From: Chitinophaga hostae
Lineage (GTDB): Bacteria; Bacteroidota; Bacteroidia; Chitinophagales; Chitinophagaceae
Direction of reading: 5' to 3'
DNA length: 64,000 bases
Assembly (NCBI RefSeq): GCF_018224885.1
Contig: NZ_JAGTXB010000006.1
Span: 372,001-436,000 of the forward strand
Below, piece after piece: positions 16,887 through 31,500 of this stretch. Position 1 is the stretch's first letter. Every line of letters begins with the position of its first letter. The position numbers and the translations under genes are program-made. Below the pieces are notes generated by a model. The model had not been told where the DNA came from. It was given only the letters and a program-made list of their open reading frames with translations, and ran no database searches.

Positions 16887-17447
16887 ATGCAGAATCCCCG
16901 TTTAGCATCCCGGTATGCAAAATCATTGATCGATCTGGCGCAGGAACTGAACCAGCTGGAAGCGGTGCATACTGACATGCTGTTTTTACAACAGGTGATG
17001 AAAAGCAATCCTGATGTGGTGAATTTGCTTAAAAGCCCGATCATTAAGGCAGATAAGAAACAAAAAATATTAGCTGCTATACTGGACGGCCGGATCAGTG
17101 CCACCACTGCTTCTTTTGTGAACCTGTTGGTCAGCAAAGGCCGTGAAAGCGCACTGGCTGAAATGACCACTGAATTTTCACGCCAGTACATGGTGCTGAA
17201 AAATATCAGCCCTGTAAAAATCACTACTGCTGTGGCATTGGATAACGCCACACTGGATGTTATCAAACAAAAGATCGCGAGTGCAAGTACACAGCAGATC
17301 GAACTGGAAACAGCTGTAAATGCTGACCTGATCGGTGGTTTTGTACTGGAAGCCAATGATCAGCTGTTTGACGCATCTATACTGCGTGATCTGAAAGATA
17401 TTAAGCAGCAGTTTAACAAGAACATTTACGTATCCGATTTACGTTAA
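16887..17447 (+). CDS. atpH: F0F1 ATP synthase subunit delta
   Basis: A 186-residue subunit that clamps the b stalk to the top of the alpha3beta3 head. The beginning NPRLASRYAKSLIDLA and the C-terminal block LIGGFVLEANDQLFDASILRDLKDIKQQF are characteristic of the delta/OSCP family. It starts 38 bp after atpF, in a spacer that contains short AAAGCTAAAA units, and lies 82 bp before atpA. Confidence 0.94.
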   Translation: MQNPRLASRYAKSLIDLAQELNQLEAVHTDMLFLQQVMKSNPDVVNLLKSPIIKADKKQKILAAILDGRISATTASFVNLLVSKGRESALAEMTTEFSRQYMVLKNISPVKITTAVALDNATLDVIKQKIASASTQQIELETAVNADLIGGFVLEANDQLFDASILRDLKDIKQQFNKNIYVSDLR

Positions 17448-17529
17448 TCAATACAGCAGCCGCTGCGTACACGCAAAGCTGTTGTCGTTATACTAATTTT
17501 CTCTAACGACTTTTTTTAAAATCATAATT

Positions 17530-19107
17530 ATGGTTGATATTAAACCTGATGAAATTTCGGCGATATTACGCCAGCAGTTGAGCAACTTCAATGCTTCTGC
17601 CGACCTGGAAGAGGTAGGTACCGTGTTGCAGGTGGGTGATGGTATTGCCCGCATATACGGTTTAGGTAATGTTGGTTATGGTGAACTGGTTGAATTCAGC
17701 AACGGCGTTAAAGCTATTGCACTGAACCTGGAAGAAGACAACGTGGGTGTGGTATTGATGGGTCAGTCAGCAGGTATTAAAGAAGGAGATAAAGTGCGTC
17801 GCACCAACAAAATCGCTTCCATTAATGTGGGTGAAGGCGTTGTTGGCCGCGTTATCAATACACTGGGTGAGCCAATCGATGGTAAAGGCCCGATTAAAGG
17901 TGAACTGTATGAAATGCCACTGGAGCGTAAAGCACCCGGAGTATTATACCGTGAGCCGGTAAAAGAACCACTGCAAACAGGTGTAAAAGCAATTGATGCG
18001 ATGATCCCTGTTGGTCGTGGTCAGCGTGAGCTGGTAATTGGTGACCGTCAAACAGGTAAAACAGCTATCTGTATTGATACCATCATCAACCAGAAAGAAT
18101 TTTATGAAGCAGGTAAACCTGTTTATTGCATATACGTAGCGATTGGTCAGAAAGCATCTACTGTTGCCGGTGTAATGAAAACATTACAGGAAGCGGGTGC
18201 CATGGCTTACACTACCATCGTTGCTGCAAATGCTGCTGATCCTGCTCCGTTGCAGTTCTACGCTCCGTTTGCCGGCGCAGCTATCGGTGAATTTTTCCGT
18301 GACTCAGGTCGTCCTGCACTGATCGTTTATGATGATCTGTCTAAACAGGCGGTTGCTTACCGTGAGGTATCCCTGCTGCTGAAACGTCCTCCAGGCCGTG
18401 AAGCTTATCCGGGTGACGTATTCTATCTGCATAGCCGTTTACTCGAGCGTGCTGCGAAAATCATCAGCAATGATGCCATCGCTCAACAGATGAATGACCT
18501 GCCGGAATCTATCAGACACCTGGTAAAAGGTGGCGGTTCCCTGACAGCATTACCTATCATCGAAACACAGGCGAGTGACGTATCTGCTTACATCCCAACC
18601 AACGTAATCTCCATCACCGATGGTCAGATCTTCCTGGAAGGTAACCTGTTCAACGCCGGTATCCGTCCTGCGATCAACGTAGGTATCTCGGTAAGCCGCG
18701 TAGGTGGTAACGCCCAGATCAAATCCATGAAGAAAGTATCTGGTACCCTGAAACTCGATCAGGCGCAATACCGTGAAATGGAGGCGTTCTCCAAATTCGG
18801 TGGTGACCTGGATGCTGCTACCAAAGCAGTTATCGATAAAGGTGCCCGTAACGTGGAAATCCTGAAACAGGCACAGTTTAGCCCGTACGCCGTAGAAAAA
18901 CAGGTAGCTATGATTTACCTGGGTACCAACGGTTTGCTGCGTGATGTTCCTGTAAAACAAGTACGTGCTTTCGAAGAAGCGTTCCTGAACGAAATGCAGG
19001 TACGTTTACCAGAAGTACTGGCTGAGTTCAAGAAAGGTAACCTGCCTGAAGATGGCCTCAAGAAAATGGTTACACTGGCAAATGAACTGAAACCAAGATT
19101 TGCATAG
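17530..19107 (+). CDS. atpA: F0F1 ATP synthase subunit alpha
   Basis: A 525-residue catalytic-head subunit of normal length. Walker A is GDRQTGKTA (K177), followed by the [42 protein letters not shown] block that identifies alpha rather than beta. It binds non-catalytic nucleotide and supplies the arginine finger region (ISVSRVGG). It is the last atp gene here: a strong terminator follows 24 bp after the stop codon and atpG is not found downstream. Confidence 0.97.
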   Translation: MVDIKPDEISAILRQQLSNFNASADLEEVGTVLQVGDGIARIYGLGNVGYGELVEFSNGVKAIALNLEEDNVGVVLMGQSAGIKEGDKVRRTNKIASINVGEGVVGRVINTLGEPIDGKGPIKGELYEMPLERKAPGVLYREPVKEPLQTGVKAIDAMIPVGRGQRELVIGDRQTGKTAICIDTIINQKEFYEAGKPVYCIYVAIGQKASTVAGVMKTLQEAGAMAYTTIVAANAADPAPLQFYAPFAGAAIGEFFRDSGRPALIVYDDLSKQAVAYREVSLLLKRPPGREAYPGDVFYLHSRLLERAAKIISNDAIAQQMNDLPESIRHLVKGGGSLTALPIIETQASDVSAYIPTNVISITDGQIFLEGNLFNAGIRPAINVGISVSRVGGNAQIKSMKKVSGTLKLDQAQYREMEAFSKFGGDLDAATKAVIDKGARNVEILKQAQFSPYAVEKQVAMIYLGTNGLLRDVPVKQVRAFEEAFLNEMQVRLPEVLAEFKKGNLPEDGLKKMVTLANELKPRFA

Positions 19108-19131
19108 TAGCGGTCTTTGACCACTGAAAAT

Positions 19132-19177
19132 AAAAAGTGCACCCTGCATCATCATGATGCAGGGTGCACTTTTTTTA
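19132..19177 (+). terminator. Strong intrinsic terminator after atpA
   Basis: A perfect 20-bp stem (19132-19151 with 19155-19174) with a 3-nt loop; its own A-run and T-run make it work in both directions. It closes the atp operon before a gamma subunit gene. Confidence 0.88.
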
Positions 19178-19286
19178 TATAGGACTCCTTATCTTCTGGG
19201 ATATTAAATATTCTATATATTATTAATTTCAAACCTTTTAAAAAAATAATTATAATAGACGTGATTTTTTTATAAAAGCCTTGCAA

Positions 19287-19294
19287 TACATTTG
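19287..19294 (+). promoter_or_regulatory. Putative -7 box for the giant surface protein gene
   Basis: TACATTTG matches TAnnTTTG; a TTTT run about 20 bp upstream may serve as the -33 element. It would give a leader of about 240 nt before the ATG at 19541. Confidence 0.4.
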
Positions 19295-19540
19295 TTGCAT
19301 ATCAAGTCCTTAACACCAAAGTCGTATATACCGTTTTTGCCCGTTCATAACCTTCTCCCACCCAGAGTAATACAGCCAGGATTTATACGTTAGCGCCTAT
19401 TGTTTCATGTGAGAACAATCATTTAATCACGCTTTTTTTCTTTTCCCCCACAAAAGAAATCGGTTATGCTTTACCTGAACCCGGTATTGTGACAATGAAT
19501 TGTGTCTGTTCAGCCCCTTTTTGAGATACAAAGACCTTAT

Positions 19541-22500
19541 ATGAAAAGAATTTTCCCCGTTTGTGTATTGGTATTCCTTTACCTGGTTTTGGCTATTGAG
19601 AGTTTTGGAGAAGGCAGCAAAGATATGTATCCCTCGGGAGCATTGGGTAACCGTGCCTATATGACGAGTTCCTCAACCGCCACCAGCTCACTGATAGGTA
19701 ATATTTACAACCCCGGCAGAATGTTCGTATATGCGAAGGCGGGAGAAGTGATTTATATAGGATCGAGCGCACAGGGAATAGGTTCGGGCACCACCCGTCT
19801 TGTTGCACCCAATGGAACAAGCTATAATACAGGATCCTCCACCATAACAGGGCGTATTAATAACCGCGCAGAGGAACTCGCAGGGCCATCTGCCCTGGCG
19901 GTAGGTGGATATAGCGCCTATTCAAGAACAGTCCTCGCAACGGAAGAAGGTATATGGACCATAGAATTTGGTCCGCCCAACCCAGCCTCCACCTCATTGG
20001 GAACAGGATTCAGCCCGCCGGCTGCAAACGCTGCCTGGACTACCGCTAATCAGAATGCAGTAAGCACCCTGGCGTTAATAGTTGCCTGGGATATTACCGT
20101 TGCCAGTGGAGGTGTGGCACAATCCGGACGCGCCTACGTAAATATTTTTACAGGTAACGCCGGTACCGCCTCTTCCGCGTTTTATGGTAAGTTTAATGTA
20201 CTCACAAAGGATGGCTTTACGTATACCGCTGCCGGCAATGGTATACAGCCTTTCCTGTTTGCTTTTTTTGTTAACAACAAAGGTACCCGCGACAAAACAA
20301 CAGGCGTACCCGTATATAAAAGTGTAGACCTTGGTAGCGTTACTTCTTCTAACGGCGCTTACTCTTTTCATAATCCTACATTACCGGACGACGCAACCAA
20401 CATTACCCAGAAACTATTTTATAATGCACCGGATAATACGCTGCCATCCAGCGCTTCGCTATGGTCCGGCGGGGCTGCGGCTACTACCTGGTTAATTAGC
20501 ACTCCTATTAATCCTGTAGTGAGCCTGGTATTTTTTACAGGGAGAGAAGGCACACCGGGGCGCTCCGGTACTCCGCCACTGGGAGGTGGTTATGTACATT
20601 TTACTGCTAATCAGAATGGTAATTTTAAAATATCTATCGATGTAAATAATAATGGCAGTACTGCCGATCCGGTAGACCGGATCATTACCGGGTCTTCTGT
20701 ATCCGGAGATAATGCCATTTTATGGGACGGTAAGAATGGATTGGGCGCCGATGTCGCCAGCGGGACAAATATCACCGTTTCGGTTGTGCTCTTTTCGGGT
20801 GAAGTACACTTCCCATATATGGATGTGGAAAATAACGTGAATGGTATCAATATTACGCGTACCAACGGTTCCAATGCACCGGATCCTACCGTTTACTGGA
20901 ATGATGAATTACTGGGAAGCGGCGTTGGCGCTCCGGTTCCGGTGAATGCATCCGCCAGTCCGGGCGTAAACAGCACACTTAACGGTCACAGGTATACGAA
21001 TAGTTATGGTGATAATAGTTTGCTGGATACCTGGGCCTATATTTTCAGCGCGCCCCAGGTAGCCAGTGTAACTGTGAAGCAATACCAGGCCGACCTGGAA
21101 GTGGTGAATAACATTCCATCGCTCACGGCTATTTGTGCCGGTAAGCCAATCACATATACTACCATTTTAAGAAACAATGGTCCGGATTCCGCTAATGGCG
21201 CGCGTTACATCTTTTCATTTCCTGCACAGTTAGCGAATGTGGTGGTAACTCCTGTTGTTAGTGGAAATGCGGTGATCGTTACCAGCGCTATCACAGGCAA
21301 TGCTTATAATGCTACGGTGAACCTGCCCAATGGCGCCACTATCAGTTATACCATTACGGGTACTTTAACGGATGTACCTGTAGGAGGAAATCTCATCACC
21401 AAATCAAGTGCGCTGCGTCCGCCGGATGTAACAGATCCTGATGCCACCAGTGCCGCCAGCGGCAATCCTGTTGATCCGGACATAGAATGTAATGGAGCCC
21501 CATCGGGCGCTGGCTGTAACAATATCAAAACCAGCAGTATCCCTGTGTCTACCGCTATTGGCAGTAATATTGTCAACGCATCCCAATCTATTTGTATTGG
21601 CAGCACGCCGTCGCCGCTCACCGGTAATGCTATTACCGGCAGCCCGGTTTATCTGTGGCAGTCCAGCATAACCAGCGCCACCGCCGGATTTGCCCCGGCA
21701 ACAGGGACTAATAACGGTAAAGACTATACGCCAGCAGCACTTCCTCAATCCACCTGGTACAGAAGAATTGTTAACTCCGGCAGCTGCAGCGATACCAGTG
21801 CCGCTATTATGATTACTGTCAACCCGCTGCTGCTGCCCGGTGTAATTGCAGGTAATCAGACATTTTGCGGCAATGGTGATCCTGTTGCATTTACACAAAC
21901 AACACCAGCTACAGGAGGCTCCGGCACATATACTTATCGCTGGCAGTCTTCTGTAAACAATAACACATTTAATGATATTGCGGGGGCTACACTGGTTACC
22001 TATGATGCGCCTGCCGTTTCACAAACAACTTATTTCAGGCGTATTGTCAGCAGCACAGGTTCCGGCTGTGCCGATATGATCAGCGATACACTCACCGTGT
22101 TGATCAACGCCGTGCCTACAATTGCAGCTGCAGGAGGCGATCAGCAGCTTTGTGATGTTAATGCCACAACGTTGTCTGGTAATACGCCGGTAACAGGTAC
22201 CGGCGGATGGCGTCAGCTGAGTGGTCCTAACACAGCACTCATTGCAGATACCGCGTTGCCTAATGCCGGCATCACCGGTCTTACAAGTGGGACCTACGCC
22301 TTTGTATGGACCATTCGCAACGGTGTTTGCGCGCCTTCAACAGATACGGTGCTGATTACGATAGCGCCGTTGCCTTCTGCCGCCAGCGCAGGTGATGACC
22401 AGGCTTTGTGTAATGCAAGCACCACTACGTTGACAGGGAATATCCCTGTAAATGGCACCGGCACCTGGACCACTATCAGTAGCCCGGCGTCTCCTGTTTT

Positions 22501-25500
22501 TGCCAATGCTAACCTGGGGACTACCGGTATACAGGGTCTTCAGCCAGGCGTGTACCAGCTGAAATGGACGATCAGCAGCGGAGCTTGCGCATCAACCGCA
22601 GATACCATGCAAATCACGGTTAACGCATTACCAACTACCGCCAATGCAGGTCCGGATCAAACTAAGAATAACAGCGGCCTGTTTAATATGAACGCTAACA
22701 CTGCAACCAGTGGCACCGGCGCATGGGCAGTTGTGGGCGGAGCCGGCAGCATTGCTGATCCATCAAATCCAAATACTACTGTTACGCTGCAGCCTAATAC
22801 CACTGCCACGCTTACCTGGTCTGTTACCAACGGTAATTGCCCGCCATCAGCAGATACCGTTGTATTGAGATATGTAAGACAGGCTGACCTGAAAGTCACC
22901 AAAACTGATGCAGGTAATACCTATAAGGCAGGTGGTCCGGTTACCTATACTATTACGGTAGAGAATCTCGGACCTTCAGATGTAAGCGGTTTCCAGATAC
23001 AGGACGTGTTGCCTTCAAAGATGCAGAATGCTACCTGGACTTCCGCAGTAAACGGTGTAGGCGTAAGCGTTAGTCCGGCCAGCGGCAGCGGCCCTGCCGT
23101 TTCAACAACCGGCAACCTGCCTTTTGCAGCCGGTAACCAAATAGTGATCACTGTAAAAGGTATCGTAGATCCTGCTGCGTTGGGCGGCGATTCGATGGTG
23201 AACCAGGCCATTGTTCCTATCCCGCTGGAAACACCCGATCCAAATGAAAGTAATAATACCTCGACCGTAAAAGGTATTGTACCTAATAATCCACCGGTAG
23301 CGGCAGACGATCAATACACCACGTTGCGTGACGTACCGGTGCAGGGCAATGTATTGACCAATGACAGCGATCCTGAACACGGAGCACTGACTGCCTCGTT
23401 GGTAAGCGGGCCTTCAAATGGTATCCTGCAACTGAACCCCGATGGCACCTTTACCTATACGCCGAATCCTGGTTATACGGGTACCGATAGTTATGTGTAC
23501 AATGCCTGTGATGACAAGGGTGCCTGCAGCCCGGCTACCGCTACCATTGAGGTGAAACCGGCTGTACTGGATCTTTCTGTATCAAAGGCGGCAACTCCGG
23601 CTAATGCCGGCGCAGGAGAGGCGTTAAGCTACACCATTACTGTTACCAATAATGGTCCTTCCAAACTATTGGCAACGGAAACGTTTACCGTTGCAGACAG
23701 TTTACCACAGGGCTTTGTTGCGAATAGCTATACGCCATCTGCAGGCACTTATACACCGGCATCCGGTCAGTGGACAGGCGTTGCGCTTGCGCCGGGACAA
23801 ACGGTATCGCTGGTGATTGCAGGCGAAGTATCCGCAGCATATACCGGCAACGAGTTATCCAACAGGGTAATCACCAAACCACCGCCAGGTACTACTGATC
23901 CTACCCCTGCCGATACTACTATTGTTACACCGGTAACACGTAAAGTAGAAGTAGTTGTAACGAAAACGGATAACACTACACTTTATACGCCGGGTACTAC
24001 AGTAACTTACAATGTTGCCTATACCAATAACGGACCCTCCGATGTGCTGCAGCTGCAGGTAACAGATCCGTTGCCTGCGGGTATTACAACCGCCAGCTGG
24101 AATTATGCATTTACAGCCGGTTCTCAGCCCAACGGGCAAGGCACCGGGGCTATAGATCAAAAATGGGATTTGCCGGCCGGAGCGGGCGTTATTTACACCT
24201 TAACGATGGTCATTCCATCTAACTTCACCGGCCCGCTGGTGAATAAGGCAACAGCCATTGTTCCGCCAGGATACACCAACATTAATCCCGCTGCTAATAC
24301 TGCTACTGATACTGATACCGCTGCACCGCGCTATAACGTAACAATTACGAAAGATGGCCCGGCAAGCGAAATTGCAGGGACATCGATCAGCTACCATCTG
24401 CAGATCATGAATACCGGTCCATCCGATCTTCCTGCAGCAGTTGTCAGCGATATATTGCCATCGTTTGTTCAGAATGCCACCTGGACGGTGACACCGTCTG
24501 GTACTGCCACTGCAGATGTTAGCAATGGTAATGGCCATGTTGTCTTCACAGCGAAACTACCAGCAGGAAGCGCCAATAAACTGGATGTAACTATTACAGG
24601 CACGCTTAGCGCTGCCGCCACCGGTAGTTTTGAGAATATAGCCACCGTTAATATTCCCGGTCAGCCAGTCATCACTTCCAACAACGTTATTACTACCGTA
24701 CAGAATCAAACAGGCCTCAATATCACGAAGGAAAGCACGCCTGCCGGAAACGTTACCGCCGGAGAAGCCATTCAGTATAAGATCAGTGTTACCAACAATG
24801 GTCCTTCAAATGCCACCGGGGTAGTGATTACGGATGTGATACCGGCAGTCATCCAGAACCCGCAGTGGCAAGCCGCCGGCAGCGGAGGAGCTGTGGTAAC
24901 GGGTGCAGCAGCAGGTAGCGGCAGCAACATTAATACTACTGCCGATATCCCGGCAGGCGCCCCAAATGTGATCATTGTAACTGTATCAGGTACGGTGAGT
25001 GCTGCCGCAAAAGATACTATTATGAATACGGCAACAGCAGGAACGCCGGCTGGTCCGTCTGTAACAGCCGGCAGCGAAGTAAAAGTGCTGAACAAACCCG
25101 GATTGCAGATTGTGAAAACAGGCCCTGGCACTGCGGATGCGGGCACCAAGGTGAACTATACCATTACCGTTACGAACAACGGACCATCTGACGCAGTAAA
25201 TGCCACTGTTACTGATGTGTTGTCTTCCACACTCACGGGTGTTAGCTGGACGGCTACAGCAGCTGGTAGTGCCACTGTTACAGGCGGAGCCTCCGGCAAC
25301 AATAATAATATATTGGTAACCGGTGATATCCCGGCAGGTGCAGGTAACAATATTATCATCCGTGTAACGGGCATTTTAATCACAGAAGCCAGTGGTACTA
25401 TCACCAATACTGCAAAGGTGCAGGTGAATAATGATTCTCCTGTGCCATCTAACGAAATCGTTACCACGATTAATAATAAACCGGGACTGGTGATTTCGAA

Positions 25501-28500
25501 ATCCGGTCCGGCTGCCGCCAGCGCAGGGGAAAGGATCACCTATACCATTGAAGTAAGTAATACAGGGCCATCCGATGCCTTTAATGCGCAACTGCGGGAT
25601 ACATTGTCTGCCTTCTTAAAGGATTTGCAGGTGCAGGTTAATTCCCATGGAAAAACAACAGTAGCTTCCGCTGTGATCAGCAACAGCATATTGCAGCTGA
25701 GTGGTGATTTCCCTGTAGGCGATACCAATTATGCAGTGATATTATTAAGCGGGGTTATTGATCCGGCGTTTAAAGGGCAGATCCCTAACCAGGCATTCAT
25801 ATACGCTGCCAATAACACCTCTGTGGCTTCAGATCGTGTGATAACAATTGTTACCAGCGACCCCAAACTGATCATTAACAAGAATGGTCCGGACACTGTT
25901 GCCGCTGGTCAGCTGATCACCTACAAGCTGCTGGTGACCAACACCGGTTTATCAGATGCGCAAAATATTACCATCCACGATATTGTAGCCACGTTAAGCG
26001 GCGTATCCTGGAATGCAACGCCAGGAGGCATTGCCAGCGTTACAGGAGGAGCAAGTGGCAGTGGTAATACTATTGCGGTGAATGGAACTATCCCTGCGGG
26101 TACAGGCAATTATATTGCCATTACTATTGTGGGTAAAGTATCGCCGGGGGCAGCCGGACAGCTATCTAATGCCGCAACGGCCGATGGTCCCGGTATTCCG
26201 CCGGTGCATTCCGATACCGTTATTACCAATGTATTGAACAAACCGCAATTGCAGATCAGTAAAACCGGTCCACAAAATGCGGTCGGTGGGGAACGGATGA
26301 TGTATACGCTGGATATCACTAACAGCGGACCATCCAACGCTACCGCCGTAAATATTGCAGATGTGGTGCCGGCGGCGGTACAGCATCTCGACTGGACAGC
26401 CGTAGCCTCCGGCGGTGCCGTGATCAGCGGACCCGCCAGCGGTAACACCAACAATGTAACGGTTACCGCCAATATACCCGCTGATACCGGCAGGATACGT
26501 ATTACTATTAATGGCACATTTGATCCTGCAGCGGCGGGTACCATTACCAATACCGCAACAGCTGGTGTGTCTGGCGGTACGCCGGTATCGGCATCACTGC
26601 AAACCAATATAACGAATGAACCGGCGCTAAGCATTGATAAATCCGGCCCGGCCACCATTCATGCAGGTGAGCAGATTACCTATACTCTCGTAGCTACAAA
26701 TACGGGGCTCTCTGATGCGAAAGAAATATTTATACAGGATGTAATAGCCGCGCAGGTATCGAATGTAAGCTGGACTACCAGCGTTGTTGGCAATGCAGCG
26801 GTAACAACCGGCGCTACCGGTACCGGCAATAGTTTACTGATCAGTGGCGACCTGGCAGCAGGCAGCGGAAATCATATATTCGTTACCGTTACAGGAACCG
26901 TGTCGCCGGATTTCATAGGTACGCTCCGTAACGATGCAGCCATTTATCAGAAAGGACGGGATACTACAAAGAGCGAAATAGTAAATACCACTGTAACCAG
27001 CGCCTCCGCATTACAGTTGGCGAAGAGTGCGCCGGATACACTTGCGGCAGGCAGCGCTATTACCTATACTGTTGTCATTACCAACAACGGGCCTTCAAAT
27101 GCAAAACAGGTCACCATTTCAGATGTAGTGCCTGGCAGCGTGAAAAATGTAACCTGGACAGCGGTAAGCAATGGTGAAGCAGCTGTAACCGGTGGCGCCG
27201 GCAGTGGCAATAACATCAGCTTTACAGGTGATATCGAAGCAGGTACGGGTAACAGTATTTTGCTTACCATTGAAGGCACCATTGATCCGGCATTTACGGG
27301 AGATATTAATAACACAGCTACTGCCACCATCACCGGTCAGCCGCCGTTTACTTCCAACGATGCAGTAACCCATGTAGTCAATACTCCCGGCGTTAGTATC
27401 TCCAAATCCGGCCCGGCCCAAAGTCCGGCGGGAGCAGATATTTCGTGGATCATTACCGTCACCAATAATGGCCCTTCCGATGCAATTGGTATAGTTGTAA
27501 AAGATACTATTCCTAATGGCGTTACGAATGTAAGCTGGACAACGGTTAATAACGGCGCCGGACTCGTAACTGCCGGCGGTACCGGTAGCGGCAATACTAT
27601 TTCCGTTACCGGAAATGTACCTGCCGGCGCTGGTAATACTATACAGGTGATGGTAACAGGTAATGTGCTTTCATCGTATAGCGGGGCACCATTGGTGAAC
27701 AGGGCTGTAGCCGTTGTTCCCGGTCAGCCGGTTACTTCGGATACGGTGAGTACCACTATCACCAACAATCCAGGATTGCAGGTTGTAAAAACAGGTCCGG
27801 GTGCCATCAGTGCAGGCGAAAAAGTTACTTATACCATCACTATCACGAACAATGGTCCATCCGATGCCGTGAATGTGGCGATCGCTGATGTGCTGGATCC
27901 TGCATTGTTAAGTCCGCATTGGACGGCTGCGACCACAGGCGCCGGCACCAGTATGAACAATACGGAGGACACTGTTAACATCAACACGACGGGTAATATA
28001 CCGGCAGGCCCCGGACACAGTATTGTAATAACGTTAACGGGTGTACTTAACCCTGATTTTACCGGAACACAACTGGTCAATACGGCGAGCGCCACTCCGC
28101 CAGGATTACCTGGCGTTTCATCAACAGTAACGTCTACGGTTACACGTAAGGCTGATCTGCAAATAATTAAGAGCGGCCCGGCAAATGCGATAGCGGGAGA
28201 GCAGGTAACGTATAACATCACCATAACCAACCGTGGTCCTTCCAATGTAAAAGGCGTTGAGATAGCAGACATTATCCCCCCAGGTATCATTAATGCCTCC
28301 TGGACGGCTATAGCCACCGGAGCAGGAGCTGCTGTATCCGTAGCTTCAGGTACAGGTGATGTGGCCACTACTGCTGATATTCCTGCCGGCAGTGGTACTA
28401 TCACCATAGTGATTAGCGCCCAGGTGAATCCGGGTGCATTAACAGGCGCTATCGACAATACCGCTACCGCCACACCACCGGCGGGTGTAACAGATAACAC

Positions 28501-31500
28501 CCCGGCAACTTCTACAGTAACTACCAACGTTACAAGGGCTGCCGACCTGGTCATTGTAAAATCGGGTCCGGCCAACAGGAATGCCGGTCAGCATATCACC
28601 TGGCAGCTGGTTGTTACCAACAGAGGTATTTCAGATGTATCCAACGCGGTGATCACGGATGTTGTTCCGAACTTTGCCACTATCAGCAGCGTAACTACCA
28701 GTACCCGGGGTAATGCTACAGCCGGTGTTCCGGTAATCGTTGACAAGAATATAACGCTGAGTGCCGACATCGCAGCAGGCGCCGGTAATGAAGTGATCGT
28801 TACTATCAACGGACAGGTAATGAGTGAAGCGATAGGCACCCTCACTAATACAGCTACCGTAACACCGCCGGCAGATGTAACAGAAACAATACCTGCCAAT
28901 AACACCAGTAGTATTAGTACCAATGTTACTTCTGATGTTGGATTGCAATTATCCAAGTCCGGACCGGCAACGGTAAACGTGGGAGACACTATTCACTATG
29001 ATATTGAACTGACTAACACCGGCTTGTCTGTAGCCGACAACATAGCCATTGCAGACCTGGTGCCGGCAGATATTTCGGCGGTTACCTGGACTGCTGTTCC
29101 CATTGGTACTGCATCAGTATCTATTCCCGGCGGAAGCGGTAATAACATTAATCTCACAGGCATGCTGGGAGGCGATCAGTCAGGCACTATCCTTATCAGT
29201 ATAAAAGGACTGGTAAGTGCTACTTCTGCCAGCACTATTACTAACGTTGTTACTGCTACATTCGGGGGCGTTAAGAGCAGCCAGGTGGTAACTTCTGTCA
29301 ATAAAACAGCAAACCTGCGGATCAGTAAAACAGCGCCATCGGCAATCGCTGCCGGGCAGCCAATCACCTATGTGATAAAAGTGAATAATGCCGGCCCTGC
29401 CGATGTTACAGGTGCAACTATTGCTGACGCTATTCCTGCCGGCATTACCAATTTAACATGGACCGCTGCTGCTACAAACGGAGCTTCCGTTACGCCAGGC
29501 AGCGGCACGGGCAACACGGTATCATTGTTGGCAGATATACGTGCGAATACAGACACCATTACCCTGGTTGTGAAAGGAATGGTAGATGTTGGTTTCACAG
29601 GCACGTTAACTAATACAGCTACAGCAACACCTCCGGTTGGTGTTACTAACCCGGTGCCTGCAATTGCTACAGTAAATACCGTTGTAACAAGTCAGCCAGG
29701 ATTGGTACTCGTGAAATCGGGTCCTGCTGAAATTGCGGCAGGTACAGCTATTACTTACCGGCTGGAACTCCGTAACAACGGACCATCCAACGCTACCAAC
29801 GTAAAATTGCAGGATGTAATACCTGCTGAAATACTGAACGCCACCTGGGTGGGCACCGGCAATGGCACCACCAGCTCAGGCTCCGGCAATGTGGATGTGA
29901 CACGCGACGTTCCGGTAGACAGCGTAATTACGGTGCTGGTATCGGGTATGACCGATCCCGCTTTTAACGGTGTAATGACCAATATCGCTGTGGCTAACGG
30001 AAACGGACAAACGGTAAATAGCAATGTTGTTAATACAAATGTAATCAGTCGGCCATCCCTGCAAATCAGCAAGGCAGGCCCGGCAAACCTGGCAGCCGGC
30101 CAGTCTGTCAGTTATGTGGTGAAGGTTACCAACAACGGTCCTTCTACGGCTAATAACATTACTATTGCCGACGTAATTCCGGCCGCCATTAAAAATGCAG
30201 TTTGGAATGCGACCGCTGGAGGCAGTGCTGCCATTACCGGGGGGAACGTCAGCAATAAACCCGGGAATGTGGTGCTGACCGGAAGTATACCAGCGGGGGC
30301 CGCCAACAGCATTCTTGTTACCATCAACGGTATAGTGGATGCCGCTTATAGTGGTATGCTTACCAATATCGCCAGTGTAACACCGGAAAATGGTCAGCCC
30401 ATAACGGCAACGGCTATATCTGAAATCACTGTTAACCCGGGCATCAGGCTGGTGAAATCTGCACCGGACAGCGCTAATGCAGGTAGCAGGATCACCTATA
30501 CGATAGACGCATACAATGATGGCCCGTCTGACGCAGCCGGCATTGTACTGGCCGATTCGTTGCCGGTACAGTTGCAACAGGTAGTATGGTCTGCTACTGC
30601 CGCCGGTAACGCTGTTATCAGTGGAGGTAATGTAACAGGCAAAACAGGTAATGTGGTCATCACGGCAAACATCCCGGCAGGTACCGGAAATGTGATACAC
30701 ATCCAGGTATCGGGTATTATTGATCCTGCATATGCAGGAGAACTGAGCAACACCGCTACCGCTGACGTAAATGGAAAAATTGTTCCATCTAATGATGTAA
30801 CCACCGAAGTAGTAAACCGTGTAGCAATACGTTTGGTGAAGACTGGCCCAGCCAGAGCTAACGCAGGCGCACAGATCACTTATACACTTGTACTGGACAA
30901 TGGCGGGCCTTCCGATGCCAGTGCTATTACGGTATCTGATATACTGCCGGCCACCATTCAAAACCCTGTGTGGTCAGCTACTGCATCGGGTGCTGCGAAT
31001 ATCAACGGAGGAAACATCAGCGGCAGAACCGGCAACGTATCTTTTGTGGCCAATGTACCGACAGGTACCAATAACAGGGTACTGGTATCCATCACCGGAA
31101 CAATCGCACCTTCATTTACCGGAACGGTTACTAACACCGGTGGATATACGATAAATGGTTTGCCGGAAGTGCCCAGCAACCCGGTAGTTACTACTGTGGC
31201 GGCATCACCGGGACTTCAGTTGCGTAAAACAGGTCCCGATACCCTCGCAGCAGGCAGGAAGATTACCTATGTGCTGCAGGCATCTAACAACGGTCCTTCT
31301 GACGCAAATAATATTACCATCAGTGATAATGTTCCTGCCGGAATACAGCAGGTGAGCTGGACAGCTACCGCTGCAACAGGGGCTGCCATCCTTGGCAGCG
31401 CTACCGGCTATACCAATAATGTAAGCGTGAATGGAAATATTCCTGTAGGTGGCAGTATCGTGGTAACTATTACCGGCACCATTGTAGCCGGTCAAACAGG

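Larger units (their letters stand above)
19108..19540. other. Intergenic region between atpA and the giant surface protein
   Basis: The 433-bp gap contains the atpA terminator at its left end and a probable promoter at 19287-19294. The rest would be a 5' leader of about 240 nt, AT-rich on the left and pyrimidine-rich (CTCCCACCC, TTTTTTCTTTTCCCCC) further on. There is no gene, and I do not recognise a riboswitch fold by eye. Confidence 0.6.
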
